This document shows, in pieces, positions 25,387-34,221 of a stretch of 64,000 bases of DNA (the stretch's first letter is position 1; each line of letters begins with the position of its first letter). The notes under the pieces were generated by a model. The model saw nothing but the letters and a program-made list of their open reading frames with translations. It was not told where the DNA came from and made no database searches. The stretch comes from Actinomadura physcomitrii (GTDB taxonomy: Bacteria; Actinomycetota; Actinomycetes; Streptosporangiales; Streptosporangiaceae). The position numbers and the translations under genes are program-made. The DNA lies in contig NZ_WBMS02000004.1 in assembly GCF_008923205.2 (NCBI RefSeq), positions 309,987 to 373,986 on the forward strand, read 5' to 3'.

Positions 25387-25546
25387 GTCAACCGTACGGC
25401 TCGGCGCACGGCTGCGCAACCTGGTCCCAGGCCTCGCGGGTGGACCCGCGTCGCGTCCGCCCCGTAGATCCAGGTCACGTCGGACGATCGGGTTCCGGGC
25501 CCGGGCGTGTCGCCGCGGGCACTCCGGCGGGGCCGCCCGGGAGGGT

Positions 25547-25900
25547 TCAGCCGGGCAGGACGAGCCGCTGGCCCGGCTGTACGGTGGGGTCGCCGCCCAT
25601 GCCGTTGAGGTCGATGATCCGCTGAACGGTGACGCGCGGGTCGGCGCCGGGGTCACAGTCCGTGGCGATGCGCCAGAGCGTGTCGCCGGGCTCGACGACG
25701 GCCGTCCGGACGTGCCCGGACCGGCCGTGGTGGTCGGCGCGGCCGCCGGCGAAGGCGCCGGTGCCGCCGTCGAGCCAGAGGGCGGCGAGCGTGGCGGCGG
25801 CGGCGAAGAGCACCAGGACGGCGCGCCCGCGGCGGGTCAGCCGGACCGGGGCGCGCTCGGGACGCGGCGGGACGCGTTGATCGGACGGCGAATCGGGCAT
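25547..25900 (-). CDS. LysM-domain membrane-anchored protein, ChiZ/YneA-like SOS cell-division factor (117 aa)
   Basis: Short cytoplasmic N-terminus rich in Pro/Arg, one membrane helix ([17 protein letters not shown], about residues 30-47) and a C-terminal LysM domain ([33 protein letters not shown]...[11 protein letters not shown]). Divergent from lexA and upstream of nrdR, exactly the position of Rv2719c (ChiZ) in Mycobacterium tuberculosis; similarly placed YneA/DivS proteins halt division after DNA damage. The ATG at 25900 has GGAGGGTGGAG upstream. An SOS box at 25934 supports LexA control. The function is inferred from context and domain. Confidence 0.8.
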   Translation of the reverse strand: MPDSPSDQRVPPRPERAPVRLTRRGRAVLVLFAAAATLAALWLDGGTGAFAGGRADHHGRSGHVRTAVVEPGDTLWRIATDCDPGADPRVTVQRIIDLNGMGGDPTVQPGQRLVLPG

Positions 25901-25933
25901 CTCCACCCTCCTCGACTTCGAATGAATTTTCGA

Positions 25934-25949
25934 TCGAACGCCTGTACGA
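25934..25949. promoter_or_regulatory. SOS box (LexA operator) 1
   Basis: TCGAACGCCTGTACGA, one mismatch to TCGAAC-N4-GTTCGA; nearer to the LysM gene. Confidence 0.85.
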
Positions 25950-25988
25950 TGTTGTACCGCAGCCCACCCGCGAAACGCGAGCACATCT

Positions 25989-26004
25989 TCGAACAATTGT
26001 TTGA
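25989..26004. promoter_or_regulatory. SOS box (LexA operator) 2
   Basis: TCGAACAATTGTTTGA, one mismatch to TCGAAC-N4-GTTCGA; upstream of lexA, consistent with autorepression. Confidence 0.9.
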
Positions 26005-26075
26005 TCATTTCGTCCGGACGCGATAGCGTTCATGACAAGGAGTGACGGATCGAGGCGCCCGGGAGGCGACGAGCG

Positions 26076-26774
26076 ATGAGCAAGGTCCGGGAGCTGCCCG
26101 ACGGGCCCATGGACGAGACGGGCCTGACCCAGCGGCAGCGCATGGTGCTGGAGGTGATCCGCGACTCGGTCCAGCGCCGGGGGTATCCGCCCTCGATGCG
26201 CGAGATCGGCGAGGCGGTCGGCCTGACCAGCACCTCCAGCGTGTCGCACCAGCTCCGGGCCCTGCAGCGCAAGGGGTACCTGCGGCGCGACCCGAACCGC
26301 CCCCGCGCGGTGGAGGTGCGCGTCCCCGGCGCGACGCCGGTCCGCACCGAGCCCGACTCCTACGAGGCGGTCGGCGGCCAGGAGACCGCGACGCGGCCCG
26401 CGCCGGCCTACGTGCCGCTGGTCGGCCGGATCGCCGCCGGTGGCCCGATCCTGGCGGAGGAGGCCGTGGAGGACGTGTTCACGCTGCCCAAGCAGCTGGT
26501 CGGCGAGGGCACGCACTTCCTGCTGAAGGTCACCGGCGACTCGATGATCGAGGCCGCGATCGCGGACGGCGACTGGGTCGTGGTGCGCCAGCAGCCGGTC
26601 GCCGAGCAGGGCGACATCGTCGCCGCCATGATCGACGGCGAGGCGACGGTGAAGACGTTCAAGCGCAGGGACGGCCACATCTGGCTGATGCCGCAGAACC
26701 CGGCCTACGAGCCGATCCCCGGCGACGAGGCGTCCGTGCTGGGGCGCGTCGTGGCGGTGCTGCGCAAGATGTAG
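26076..26774 (+). CDS. lexA: SOS repressor LexA (232 aa)
   Basis: Represses DNA-damage genes and self-cleaves when activated by RecA. The N-terminal winged helix begins at [44 protein letters not shown]. The cleavage site is the Ala-Gly in GRIAAGGPI. The serine-lysine dyad is Ser of GDSMIEAAI and Lys of ATVKTFKRR. Length is normal for actinobacterial LexA. The ATG at 26076 has only a weak ribosome-binding site; a start at the Met of PMDETG would still keep the whole DNA-binding domain. Two SOS boxes lie in the shared promoter with the LysM gene. Confidence 0.96.
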   Translation: MSKVRELPDGPMDETGLTQRQRMVLEVIRDSVQRRGYPPSMREIGEAVGLTSTSSVSHQLRALQRKGYLRRDPNRPRAVEVRVPGATPVRTEPDSYEAVGGQETATRPAPAYVPLVGRIAAGGPILAEEAVEDVFTLPKQLVGEGTHFLLKVTGDSMIEAAIADGDWVVVRQQPVAEQGDIVAAMIDGEATVKTFKRRDGHIWLMPQNPAYEPIPGDEASVLGRVVAVLRKM

Positions 26775-26809
26775 CGCGCGGCCCTCTGGGGGCGTGCGAG
26801 CGACGCTGA

Positions 26810-26845
26810 GAGGCGGCCGCGGGGGATGATCCCCGCGGCCGCCTC
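26810..26845. terminator. Bidirectional terminator between lexA and leuS
   Basis: Perfect 15-bp stem GAGGCGGCCGCGGGG / CCCCGCGGCCGCCTC with a 6-base loop, between the convergent genes. Confidence 0.88.
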
Positions 26846-26866
26846 AGCGCTCGGCCCAGGTGGCCG

Positions 26867-29335
26867 TCAGCGCTTCGGGACGATGTTCACGATCTTCGGC
26901 GCCCGGACGATGATCTTGGCGATGTCCGCGCCGCCCAGCGCGTCCTGGACCTTGGCGGAGGCCAGCGCCAGCCGCTCCAGCTCCTCGGCGGCGACGCCGG
27001 GCGGCACCTCCAGCCGGTCGCGGACCTTGCCGGCGACCTGCACGACGCAGGTCACCGACTCCTCCACCAGCAGCGCGGGGTCGGCGTGCGGCCAGCCCGC
27101 GCGGATCACCGGCGCGGTGCGTCCGAGCAGCTCCCAGGCCTCGTCGGCGGTGTAGGGGGCGAACAGCGACAGCAGCACCGCGATCGCCTCGGCGGCCTCG
27201 CGGACGGCCGGGTCGGCGGCGCCGGGCCCGGAGTCGATCGCCCGGCGGGTCGCGGTGACCAGCTCCATGATCCGCGCGATCGCCACGTTGAACCGCTGCG
27301 TCTCGACCATCTTCGTGGCCTCGTCGACGGTGCGGGCGGTGGCGCGGCGCAGCGCGGTGTCGCCGGACGCAGGGTCGGTGCCGGGCGCGCTGGAGACCTC
27401 GGTCGCGATGCGGTGCACCCGGGTCAGGAACTTCGACATGCCGTGCGGGGACACGTCGGCCCAGTCGATGTCGTCCTCGGGCGGGCCGGAGAACAGCATC
27501 GCCAGCCGGACGACGTCGACGCCGAACTCGCCGATCTGGTCGCCGAGGTCGACCAGATTGCCGGTCGACTTCGACATCCCGCTGCCGTTCAGGATCACCT
27601 GGCCCTGGTTCAGCAGCCGGGTGAACGGCTCGGTGAAGTCGACCATGCCCATGTCGTACAGGACCTTGGTGAAGAACCGGCTGTACAGCAGGTGCAGGAT
27701 GGCGTGCTCGACGCCGCCGGTGTACTGGTCGACCGGCATCCACCGGCGGACCTGCTCGACGTCGAAGGGGCCGTCCTCGTAGCCCGGCGAGCAGTACCGG
27801 AAGTAGTACCAGGACGAGTCGACGAAGGTGTCCATGGTGTCGGTGTCGCGCTTGGCGGCGCCGCCGCACTTGGGGCACTCGACGTTCACCCAGTCGGACG
27901 CGGCGGCCAGCGGCGAGGTGCCCTTGGGCGCCAGGTCGGCGCCGCGCAGGTTCTCCGGCAGCCGGACGGGCAGCTGCTCGTCGGGGACGGGGACCTCGCC
28001 GCACGCCTCGCAGTGCACGATCGGGATCGGGCATCCCCAGAACCGCTGCCGGGACACCAGCCAGTCGCGCAGCCGGAAGTTGACGGAGGCGCGTCCGGTT
28101 CCGCGCTCGTCCAGCACCTCGATGATGCGGGCGATGCCGTCGGCCTTGCCCATCCCGTCGATCGGGCCGGAGTTGACCAGCCGGCCGTCGCCGGGGGTGG
28201 CGATGCCGGTCTCGGCGGGGTCGGGCAGCCCGGTCTCCACCACGACGCGGACGGGCAGCCCGAACTTCAGCGCGAAGTCCAGGTCGCGCTGGTCGTGCGC
28301 GGGCACCGCCATGATCGCGCCGTGCCCGTACTCGGCCAGCACGTAGTCCGACGCCCAGACCGGCAGCCGCTCGCCGTTGACCGGGTTGACCGCGTAGCGG
28401 CCGAGGAACACGCCGGTCTTCTCGCGCTCGGTGGACAGCCGCTCGATCTCGCTCTCCCGGGAGACCTCCTCGCGGTAGGCCTCGAACGCGGCGCGCTGGT
28501 CGGGGTGGCAGATCTCCTCGGCCAGCGCGGCGTCGGCGGCGACGACCATGAACGTGGCGCCGAACAGGGTGTCGGGGCGGGTGGTGTAGACGGTGACGGG
28601 CTCGTCCCGGCCCTCGATCACGAAGTCGACGTCGGCGCCGGTGGAGCGGCCGATCCAGTTGCGCTGCATCAGCAGGACGCGCTCGGGCCACTTGCCCTCC
28701 AGCTGCGCCATGTCGTCCAGCAGCCGGTCCGCGTAGTCGGTGATCTTGAAGTACCACTGGGTCAGCACGCGCTTTTCGACCAGCGCGCCGCACCGCTCGC
28801 AGTGCCCGCCGACGACCTGCTCGTTCGCCAGGACGGTCTGGTCCTTCGGGCACCAGTTGACGTGGCCGCCCTTGCGGTAGGCCAGGCCCCGCTCGTAGAA
28901 GCGCAAGAACAGCCACTGCGTCCACTTGTAGTACTCGGGGTCGGAGGTGTGCAGGCGGCGCGTCCAGTCGAAGGACGGGGCGTAGCGGCGGAACGAGGCG
29001 GCCTGCGTGTCGATGTTGGCGTAGGTCCATTCGGCGGGGTGCGAGTCGCGCTTGATCGCGGCGTTCTCGGCGGGCAGGCCGAAGGAGTCCCAGCCGATAG
29101 GGTGCAGGACGTTGTGGCCGCGCTGGAACCAGTAGCGGGCCACGACGTCGCCGATGGCGAACGCCTCGGCGTGGCCCATGTGCAGGTCGCCGCTGGGGTA
29201 GGGGAACATGTCGAGCGCGTAGCGCCGCTCGCGGCCGTCGTCCTTCTCCTCGGCCGTGAAGGGGTCGAGCTCCGCCCAGCGGGCCTGCCACTTGTCCTGA
29301 ACCGCCCGTGGGTCGTACTGCTCGTCGCTGCTCAC
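26867..29335 (-). CDS. leuS: Leucyl-tRNA synthetase (822 aa)
   Basis: Class I aminoacyl-tRNA synthetase charging tRNA-Leu. The HIGH-type motif is HMGH in [20 protein letters not shown]; the KMSKS-type motif is [10 protein letters not shown]. The editing CP1 domain ([31 protein letters not shown]) and the zinc-type segment around CEACGE are present. The length matches bacterial LeuRS. The start at 29335 is GTG, read from a 313-bp upstream region containing two inverted repeats. Essential housekeeping gene, transcribed toward lexA. Confidence 0.97.
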   Translation of the reverse strand: MSSDEQYDPRAVQDKWQARWAELDPFTAEEKDDGRERRYALDMFPYPSGDLHMGHAEAFAIGDVVARYWFQRGHNVLHPIGWDSFGLPAENAAIKRDSHPAEWTYANIDTQAASFRRYAPSFDWTRRLHTSDPEYYKWTQWLFLRFYERGLAYRKGGHVNWCPKDQTVLANEQVVGGHCERCGALVEKRVLTQWYFKITDYADRLLDDMAQLEGKWPERVLLMQRNWIGRSTGADVDFVIEGRDEPVTVYTTRPDTLFGATFMVVAADAALAEEICHPDQRAAFEAYREEVSRESEIERLSTEREKTGVFLGRYAVNPVNGERLPVWASDYVLAEYGHGAIMAVPAHDQRDLDFALKFGLPVRVVVETGLPDPAETGIATPGDGRLVNSGPIDGMGKADGIARIIEVLDERGTGRASVNFRLRDWLVSRQRFWGCPIPIVHCEACGEVPVPDEQLPVRLPENLRGADLAPKGTSPLAAASDWVNVECPKCGGAAKRDTDTMDTFVDSSWYYFRYCSPGYEDGPFDVEQVRRWMPVDQYTGGVEHAILHLLYSRFFTKVLYDMGMVDFTEPFTRLLNQGQVILNGSGMSKSTGNLVDLGDQIGEFGVDVVRLAMLFSGPPEDDIDWADVSPHGMSKFLTRVHRIATEVSSAPGTDPASGDTALRRATARTVDEATKMVETQRFNVAIARIMELVTATRRAIDSGPGAADPAVREAAEAIAVLLSLFAPYTADEAWELLGRTAPVIRAGWPHADPALLVEESVTCVVQVAGKVRDRLEVPPGVAAEELERLALASAKVQDALGGADIAKIIVRAPKIVNIVPKR

Positions 29336-29648
29336 GCTTCCGCTCCGGTCTCCATCTGGGGTCCACAGGGCCTACGGGCCGTCCGTCACATGAAACGACC
29401 CCTCGCGAAGGAGGGGCCACCACGTCGACGTCGATGCGTCAACGTGGTCGTTGAAGGAGCAGCCTGGCCGACATACATCAAGAGTAGCGCAACCGCAAGC
29501 CTTCACGCGGGGGCTTGGCGGGCGCGGGAGGCGGCGGTTCCGGCGGGCCGTCCGGCCCCGGCGCCCGCCCCCACCTGGCCACCTGGCCACCTGGTCATAG
29601 ACTCCTCGGTAACCAACCGGCCGGTCACCGTTCCGCGCGAGGAGTGCC
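29336..29648. promoter_or_regulatory. Divergent promoter region of leuS and the acyl-CoA synthetase gene
   Basis: About 313 non-coding bases. Inverted repeats lie at 29399-29416 (CCCCTC/GAGGGG, 6-base loop) and 29419-29448 (ACCACGT/ACGTGGT) on the leuS side. An 8-bp CCACCTGG triplicate lies at 29571-29594 and a 10-bp palindrome ACCGGCCGGT at 29616-29625 on the synthetase side. Possible leader structure and regulator site; no T-box features recognised. Confidence 0.5.
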
Positions 29649-31193
29649 ATGCTCAACCTGTCCGTGCTGCTGGAGGACGCCGCCAGGGAGACGCCCGACC
29701 GCGACGCCGTGGTCTTCGGCGACCTGCGGCTCTCGTACTCCTTCGTCGACGCGGTCGCGAACCAGGTCGCGAACCTGCTGCGCTCGCGCGGCGTCCGCCC
29801 CGGCGACAAGGTGGCGCTGTCCAGCCCGAACCTGCCGTACTTCCCGATGGTGTACTTCGGGGCGCTCAAGGCCGGCGCGGTGGTCGTCCCGCTGAACGTG
29901 CTGCTCAAGCCGCGCGAGATCGGCTACCACCTGAGCGACTCGGAGGCGAAGGCCTTCTTCTGCTTCGAGGGCACGCCGCAGCTGCCGCTCGGCGAGACCG
30001 GCCGCGCGGGGTTCGAGCAGGCCGAGGGCTGCGAGCACTTCTTCCTGCTGCCGGCGGACCCCGCCGCGACCGAGTCGCCGGTCGAGGGCGCCGAGCTGTT
30101 CTGGGCGGCGCTCGCCGGGCAGCCGGACGCGTTCGACACCGAGCGGACCGAGGGCACCGACACCGCGGTGATCATCTACACCAGCGGGACGACCGGGCAG
30201 CCGAAGGGCGCCGAGCTCACGCACGGCAACCTGCTGATGAACGCGATGGTCGACGACACGCTGTTCGCGCGGACGCCGCACGACACGTCGCTGGTGACGC
30301 TGCCGCTGTTCCACATCTTCGGGCAGACGTGCGTGATGAACGTCGGGTTCTACCGGCGCGGGACGCTCGTCATGCAGCCGCGGTTCGACGCCAAGGAGGC
30401 GGTCGAGCTGCTGGTGAAGGAGAAGGTGACGATCTTCGCCGGCGTCCCGACCATGTACTGGGCGCTGCTGAGCGACGACACCTCGCCCGCGGACGTCGCG
30501 GCGATCCGGGACAACCTGCGGGTCGCGGTGTCCGGCGGCGCGGCGCTGCCGATGGAGGTCATCAAGGGGGTCCGGGAGAAGTTCGGGATGAACGTCCTGG
30601 AGGGCTACGGGCTGTCGGAGACCTCGCCGGTCTGCTCGTTCAACCGGCCCGACCGGCCGACCAGGCCGGGGTCGATCGGGCTGCCGGTCTGGGGCGTGGA
30701 GATGAAGCTCGTCGACGACGAGTGGAAGGACGTCGAGGGCGAGGGGCCGGGCGAGATCGCGGTGCGCGGCCACAACGTCATGAAGGGCTACTACAAGCGG
30801 CCCGAGGCGACCGCCGAGGCGATCAGGGACGGCTGGTTCCGCACCGGTGACGTGGCCCGCCGCGACGAGGACGGCTACTACTACATCATCGACCGCTCCA
30901 AGGACATGATCATCCGGGGCGGCTACAACGTGTACCCGCGGGAGCTGGAGGAGGTCCTGATGACCCATCCGGACGTCTCGCTGGCCGCCGTGGTGGGCGT
31001 CCCGCACCCGAGCCACGGCGAGGAGGTCAAGGCGTACGTGATCCGCAAGCCGGGCGCGACCGTGACCGAGGACGAACTGGTCGCGTGGGGCAAAGAGCAG
31101 TTCGCCAACTACAAGTACCCGCGGATCGTGGAGTTCCGGGACGAGCTACCGATGACCGCCACCGGCAAGATCCTCAAGCGCGAGCTGCGCTAG
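29649..31193 (+). CDS. Long-chain fatty acid--CoA ligase (514 aa)
   Basis: Complete ANL enzyme. Motifs are IIYTSGTTGQPKGAELTHGN (P-loop), VLEGYGLSETSPV, the FRTGDVARRDEDGYYYIIDRSKDMIIRGGYNVYPRELE hinge region and the C-terminal MTATGKILKREL lysine motif. Length and sequence fit bacterial FadD-type acyl-CoA synthetases, which activate fatty acids for degradation or lipid synthesis. The ATG at 29649 follows GAGGAGTGCC. It stands alone, divergent from leuS, with a 10-bp palindrome upstream that could be a TetR-type site. Confidence 0.9.
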   Translation: MLNLSVLLEDAARETPDRDAVVFGDLRLSYSFVDAVANQVANLLRSRGVRPGDKVALSSPNLPYFPMVYFGALKAGAVVVPLNVLLKPREIGYHLSDSEAKAFFCFEGTPQLPLGETGRAGFEQAEGCEHFFLLPADPAATESPVEGAELFWAALAGQPDAFDTERTEGTDTAVIIYTSGTTGQPKGAELTHGNLLMNAMVDDTLFARTPHDTSLVTLPLFHIFGQTCVMNVGFYRRGTLVMQPRFDAKEAVELLVKEKVTIFAGVPTMYWALLSDDTSPADVAAIRDNLRVAVSGGAALPMEVIKGVREKFGMNVLEGYGLSETSPVCSFNRPDRPTRPGSIGLPVWGVEMKLVDDEWKDVEGEGPGEIAVRGHNVMKGYYKRPEATAEAIRDGWFRTGDVARRDEDGYYYIIDRSKDMIIRGGYNVYPRELEEVLMTHPDVSLAAVVGVPHPSHGEEVKAYVIRKPGATVTEDELVAWGKEQFANYKYPRIVEFRDELPMTATGKILKRELR

Positions 31194-31205
31194 CAGGCGA
31201 GGGCT

Positions 31206-31659
31206 TCAGCGGGAGGCGAGGTCCTGGGTTCCGACGACGCGGAGCAGTTTCAGCGCCTCGTGCGACGGCGTGCCGGGAGTGGTGGTGCAGAGGACCACTC
31301 GCTGGTCGCGTTCCGGCAGGTACAGAACGTCGCAGTGCAGTTCCAGCGGCCCGACCACCGGGTGCTTCATGCGCTTGCGGCTGCTGCGCCTGATGCCGAC
31401 CTCGCCCGACTCCCACAGGCGGGCGAACAGCGGGCTGCGCGCGGACACCTCGGCGACCAGCTCGGCGATGCCGGCGTCGCCGGGGTAGCGGCCGGCGACG
31501 GGGCTGGTGAACAGCCACCGGATCACGTTGCGCTCCCTGGCGGGCATCGCGGCGAAGTCCGTCATCAGCGCGGCGGCCAGCGGGTCCCAGGCGAGGATGT
31601 CGTGCCGGGCGTTCAGCACGTAGGCGGGCGTGTCGTCGAGCCGTTCCAGCAGATGCCGG
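31206..31659 (-). pseudogene. Remnant of XRE-family regulator: MmyB-like ligand domain without its HTH
   Basis: The segment PRHLLERLDDTPAYVLNARHDILAWDPLAAALMTDFAAMPARERNVIRWLF... through LELHCDVLYLP to the stop at 31206 is the MmyB-like C-terminal domain of large actinomycete helix-turn-helix regulators. The ~100-residue N-terminal HTH domain is missing: upstream of about 31659 the sequence changes to part of an oppositely oriented dehydrogenase gene. No proper start or promoter is left, although a GTG at 31619 could still give 137 residues. Inferred to be one half of a deletion scar. Confidence 0.75.
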
Positions 31660-31660
31660 G

Positions 31661-32046
31661 GGAATCGGCTTCGAGACGGCGCGAATCCTCGGCTCCGGCG
31701 GCCGGACCGTGCTGGTCGGCGCGCGTTCCGCGGAGCTCGGGGAGAAGGCCGCGGCCGAACTGGCGGGTGAAGGCGCCGCGGCGCGGTTCGTCCGCATCGA
31801 CGTCACCGACGAGGCCTCCGTCGCGGCCGCGGCCGAGCTGCCGCCGTCACGGTCGCCTACGCCAAGGAGCTGGCCGACACCACGGTCAGCGTGGTCGCGG
31901 CCGCGCCCGGGTACTGCGCCACCGACCTGAACGGGCGCACCGGTCCCCGCACGCCGGCCCAGGGCGCGGCCGTGATCGCCGGGGCGGCGACCGGCGGCGC
32001 CGCGAACGGCGCGTTCGTCGCCGAGGACGGCCCGGTGCCCTGGTAA
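31661..32046 (+). pseudogene. Remnant of short-chain dehydrogenase gene, 5'-truncated with internal deletion
   Basis: Begins inside the cofactor-binding motif (GIGFETARILGSGGRTVLVGARSAELGEKAAAEL), reaches IDVTDEASVAAAAEL, then jumps to the C-terminal part (VAYAKELADTTVSVVAAAPGYCATDLNGRTG...GPVPW) in a different frame. The start, the first ~12 residues and the middle with the NNAG and YxxxK catalytic motifs are gone. The gene once pointed away from the adjacent MmyB-type regulator, a common divergent regulator/SDR pair. Confidence 0.8.
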
Positions 32047-32052
32047 GGCGCG

Positions 32053-34047
32053 TCAGAACAGGATGTGCTCCTCGGGCAGGCCGTAGAAGGCCAGCCGGCC
32101 GGAGTCGAGGAGTTCCAGGTCGGTGGGCCGCCAGGTGTGGCGGGTGGCGTCCGCGTGCCGGACGGTGACGAACGAGAACCGGTCGGCCGCGTACACCCGG
32201 ACCCCGTCCGCGCGCAGCCGCCGGAAGAGGTCGGTGTCCTCGCCGCGTCCGCGGTCGGCGAACCGGTACGTGCGCATCAGGTCGCCGTCCGCGAGCAGTG
32301 CCCCGCCGCGCACCACGTCCACATAGCGGTGCTCATGCTCGGGGTAGCGCAGCACGGTCGCGTTCATGGCTTCGAGCAGGGCGTAGTGGGCGAGTTTCCC
32401 GACGACGCCGGCGTCGGTGTAGGAGAACGCGGGAAGCAGGTCGGACACGTAGTGCGGCCCGTACAGCTCGTCGTCGTCGACCTTGCCGATGTAGGCGCCG
32501 TCCGCGGCCTCTATGCCGAGGTTGAGGCACTCGCCCAGGGACAGGGACGCGTCGGCCCGGCGGACGACGATGTCGTCGATTCCCGCGGCGATCGCCTGCT
32601 TCTCCACGTCCCGTGGGTCGAGGTCGAGGCGGTGCAGCACCAGCACGAGCTGCAGGGGCCGCCAGACCTGCGCCGCGATCTGCTCGAGCGAGGAGGCGAT
32701 CTGCTCGGCCCGGCACGTGGACAGGACCAGCGACACCGTCGGCGGCGCCGCAGGGGCGGGCCCTGTCCCGAGGTGTTCCAGGAGGGAGTCGACGCGGTGC
32801 CGGTAGGTGTGCTCGGCGTGCACCCGGCGCAGTGCCAGGTGCGCCTGCCGGTCGCGCAGTTCCGGGGCCCGCAAGAGCGCGCGCAGGCTGCGCTGCGCCG
32901 CCTTGGTGTCCTCTACCGCCGGGCCGAACGCCGGGTCCGCGTCCGCCCGGTGGTGGATGACGGGCACGCCGGCCGCCGCCGCCTCGTACGCAAGCCGCGG
33001 CGCGGGCGCGATCAGCACGCGGAACCGCTTGCGGATCGCGATGGCCTCCTCGTACGGGCGCGGCGGCGCCACACGCTGCCGGTACAGGCGGGGGAAGCCG
33101 GTGGCGAAGAAGTGCGCGCCGAGCCGGGGCGCGGGCGCGATGAGCGGTTCGGCGCCCTGGTCGTACTCCCCCTCGTACAGCAGCGGGTAGCGGCCGTGGT
33201 CCTGGACGCGCATCGGGTTGTGCAGGCGGGGCTGCGCGGCGAGCGGCAGGTGGTGGACGCGGTCGTGGCCGAGGCCGCGCCGGTGCTCCGGCACCGCCGC
33301 CGCGTCCACGGTGAAGACGTGGTCGAAGTGCGCGGCGGCGTCGCCGAGGCCGGCGCCGGTGTCCCAGTAGGCGGTCGGGACGCCGTGCTCGCGGCACCAG
33401 TCCGCCATCTCCGCGACGGGAAGGGCCGTCCGAACCGACTCCACGAGCAGCAGGTCCGGTGGCCTTTCCGCGAAGGTCCCCCGCCAGCCGCCGGACGCGG
33501 CGACCTGCGTCCACTCGTAGCGGAGGTTCGCCTCCAGGACGGCGCCGAGAACGACGGCGGCGACCAGACCGGGCCGGTTCACCCGGCCGTCCGGCGCCGC
33601 GGGCGGCGTCACCTCGATCGGCTCGGTCTCCGCCACGAGGACGTCGGGGCGGCGCGTGCGCGCGGGCTCCTCGGGAGGCTCGGGCGGCAGGTTGAGCGTG
33701 CGCAGCGCGTCCCGGACGCCCCGGTACGAGCGGGGCGCGAGCGGGCGGCGGCGCAGCGCGGCCAGCGCGGGCCCGAGCCGCGACCAGCGCTGCAGCCGCA
33801 GCGTCTCGTGCTCCCACGCGGCGCGCTCGGCGCGGTGCTCGGCCACGGCCCGGCGGCGGTCGAGGTCGCCGATCCGCCGGGCCGCCTCGTTCAGCGCGCC
33901 GATCAGCCGCCCGATCTGGTCGTCCCGGTCGGCCTGCTCGCGTTCCAGCTCGGCGAGCCGCAGCCGGACGACCGCGTTGTCGGCGGCGAGCCGGTCGCCC
34001 CGTTCCCGGGCCGCGCGCGGCTCGGCGGTCGGGTCGGTCTCGGGCAC
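32053..34047 (-). CDS. Two-domain glycosyltransferase with N-terminal coiled coil (664 aa)
   Basis: Three parts are visible. Residues ~10-90 form a charged heptad-rich helix (LAADNAVVRLRLAELEREQADRD...). Residues ~150-430 resemble CgeB-type GT-B glycosyltransferases (LLLVESVRTALPVAEMADWCREHGVPTAYWDTGAG, FRVLIAPAPRLAYEAAAAGVPVIHH). Residues ~435-660 are a GT-A/GT2-like domain (VSLVLSTCRAEQIASSLEQI, metal-binding IGKVDDDELYGPHYV). Probably builds a cell-surface or spore-coat glycan. The start is taken as GTG 34047 with GGGAGCG upstream; the frame stays open to 34170, but that extension does not look like protein. Confidence 0.78.
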   Translation of the reverse strand: MPETDPTAEPRAARERGDRLAADNAVVRLRLAELEREQADRDDQIGRLIGALNEAARRIGDLDRRRAVAEHRAERAAWEHETLRLQRWSRLGPALAALRRRPLAPRSYRGVRDALRTLNLPPEPPEEPARTRRPDVLVAETEPIEVTPPAAPDGRVNRPGLVAAVVLGAVLEANLRYEWTQVAASGGWRGTFAERPPDLLLVESVRTALPVAEMADWCREHGVPTAYWDTGAGLGDAAAHFDHVFTVDAAAVPEHRRGLGHDRVHHLPLAAQPRLHNPMRVQDHGRYPLLYEGEYDQGAEPLIAPAPRLGAHFFATGFPRLYRQRVAPPRPYEEAIAIRKRFRVLIAPAPRLAYEAAAAGVPVIHHRADADPAFGPAVEDTKAAQRSLRALLRAPELRDRQAHLALRRVHAEHTYRHRVDSLLEHLGTGPAPAAPPTVSLVLSTCRAEQIASSLEQIAAQVWRPLQLVLVLHRLDLDPRDVEKQAIAAGIDDIVVRRADASLSLGECLNLGIEAADGAYIGKVDDDELYGPHYVSDLLPAFSYTDAGVVGKLAHYALLEAMNATVLRYPEHEHRYVDVVRGGALLADGDLMRTYRFADRGRGEDTDLFRRLRADGVRVYAADRFSFVTVRHADATRHTWRPTDLELLDSGRLAFYGLPEEHILF

Positions 34048-34221
34048 GGGCGCTCCCGGAACGTGCGGAACTGGGCTTCTCCGCACGTTAACCGCACCCG
34101 GCGCCGCCTCGGCGGCCCGCCACGCAACGTTCACCGAGCCGTCGACCACCGGTCGCCGCGTTCCCGGCAAAGCCCCCGAAGCGCCGGGAGTGCTTGCGGG
34201 CCCGCCGGACGCGGCGTCCGG

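Noticed and set aside
25299..25546. Cobalamin riboswitch upstream of nrdR/nrdJ
   Set aside because: No B12-box-like sequence or leader structure was recognisable; the paired NrdR boxes account for regulation.
29336..29648. T-box leader of leuS
   Set aside because: Inverted repeats are present, but no T-box sequence or specifier loop could be identified.
34048..34170. N-terminal extension of the glycosyltransferase
   Set aside because: The frame is open, but the residues look non-coding and a good ribosome-binding site precedes GTG 34047.
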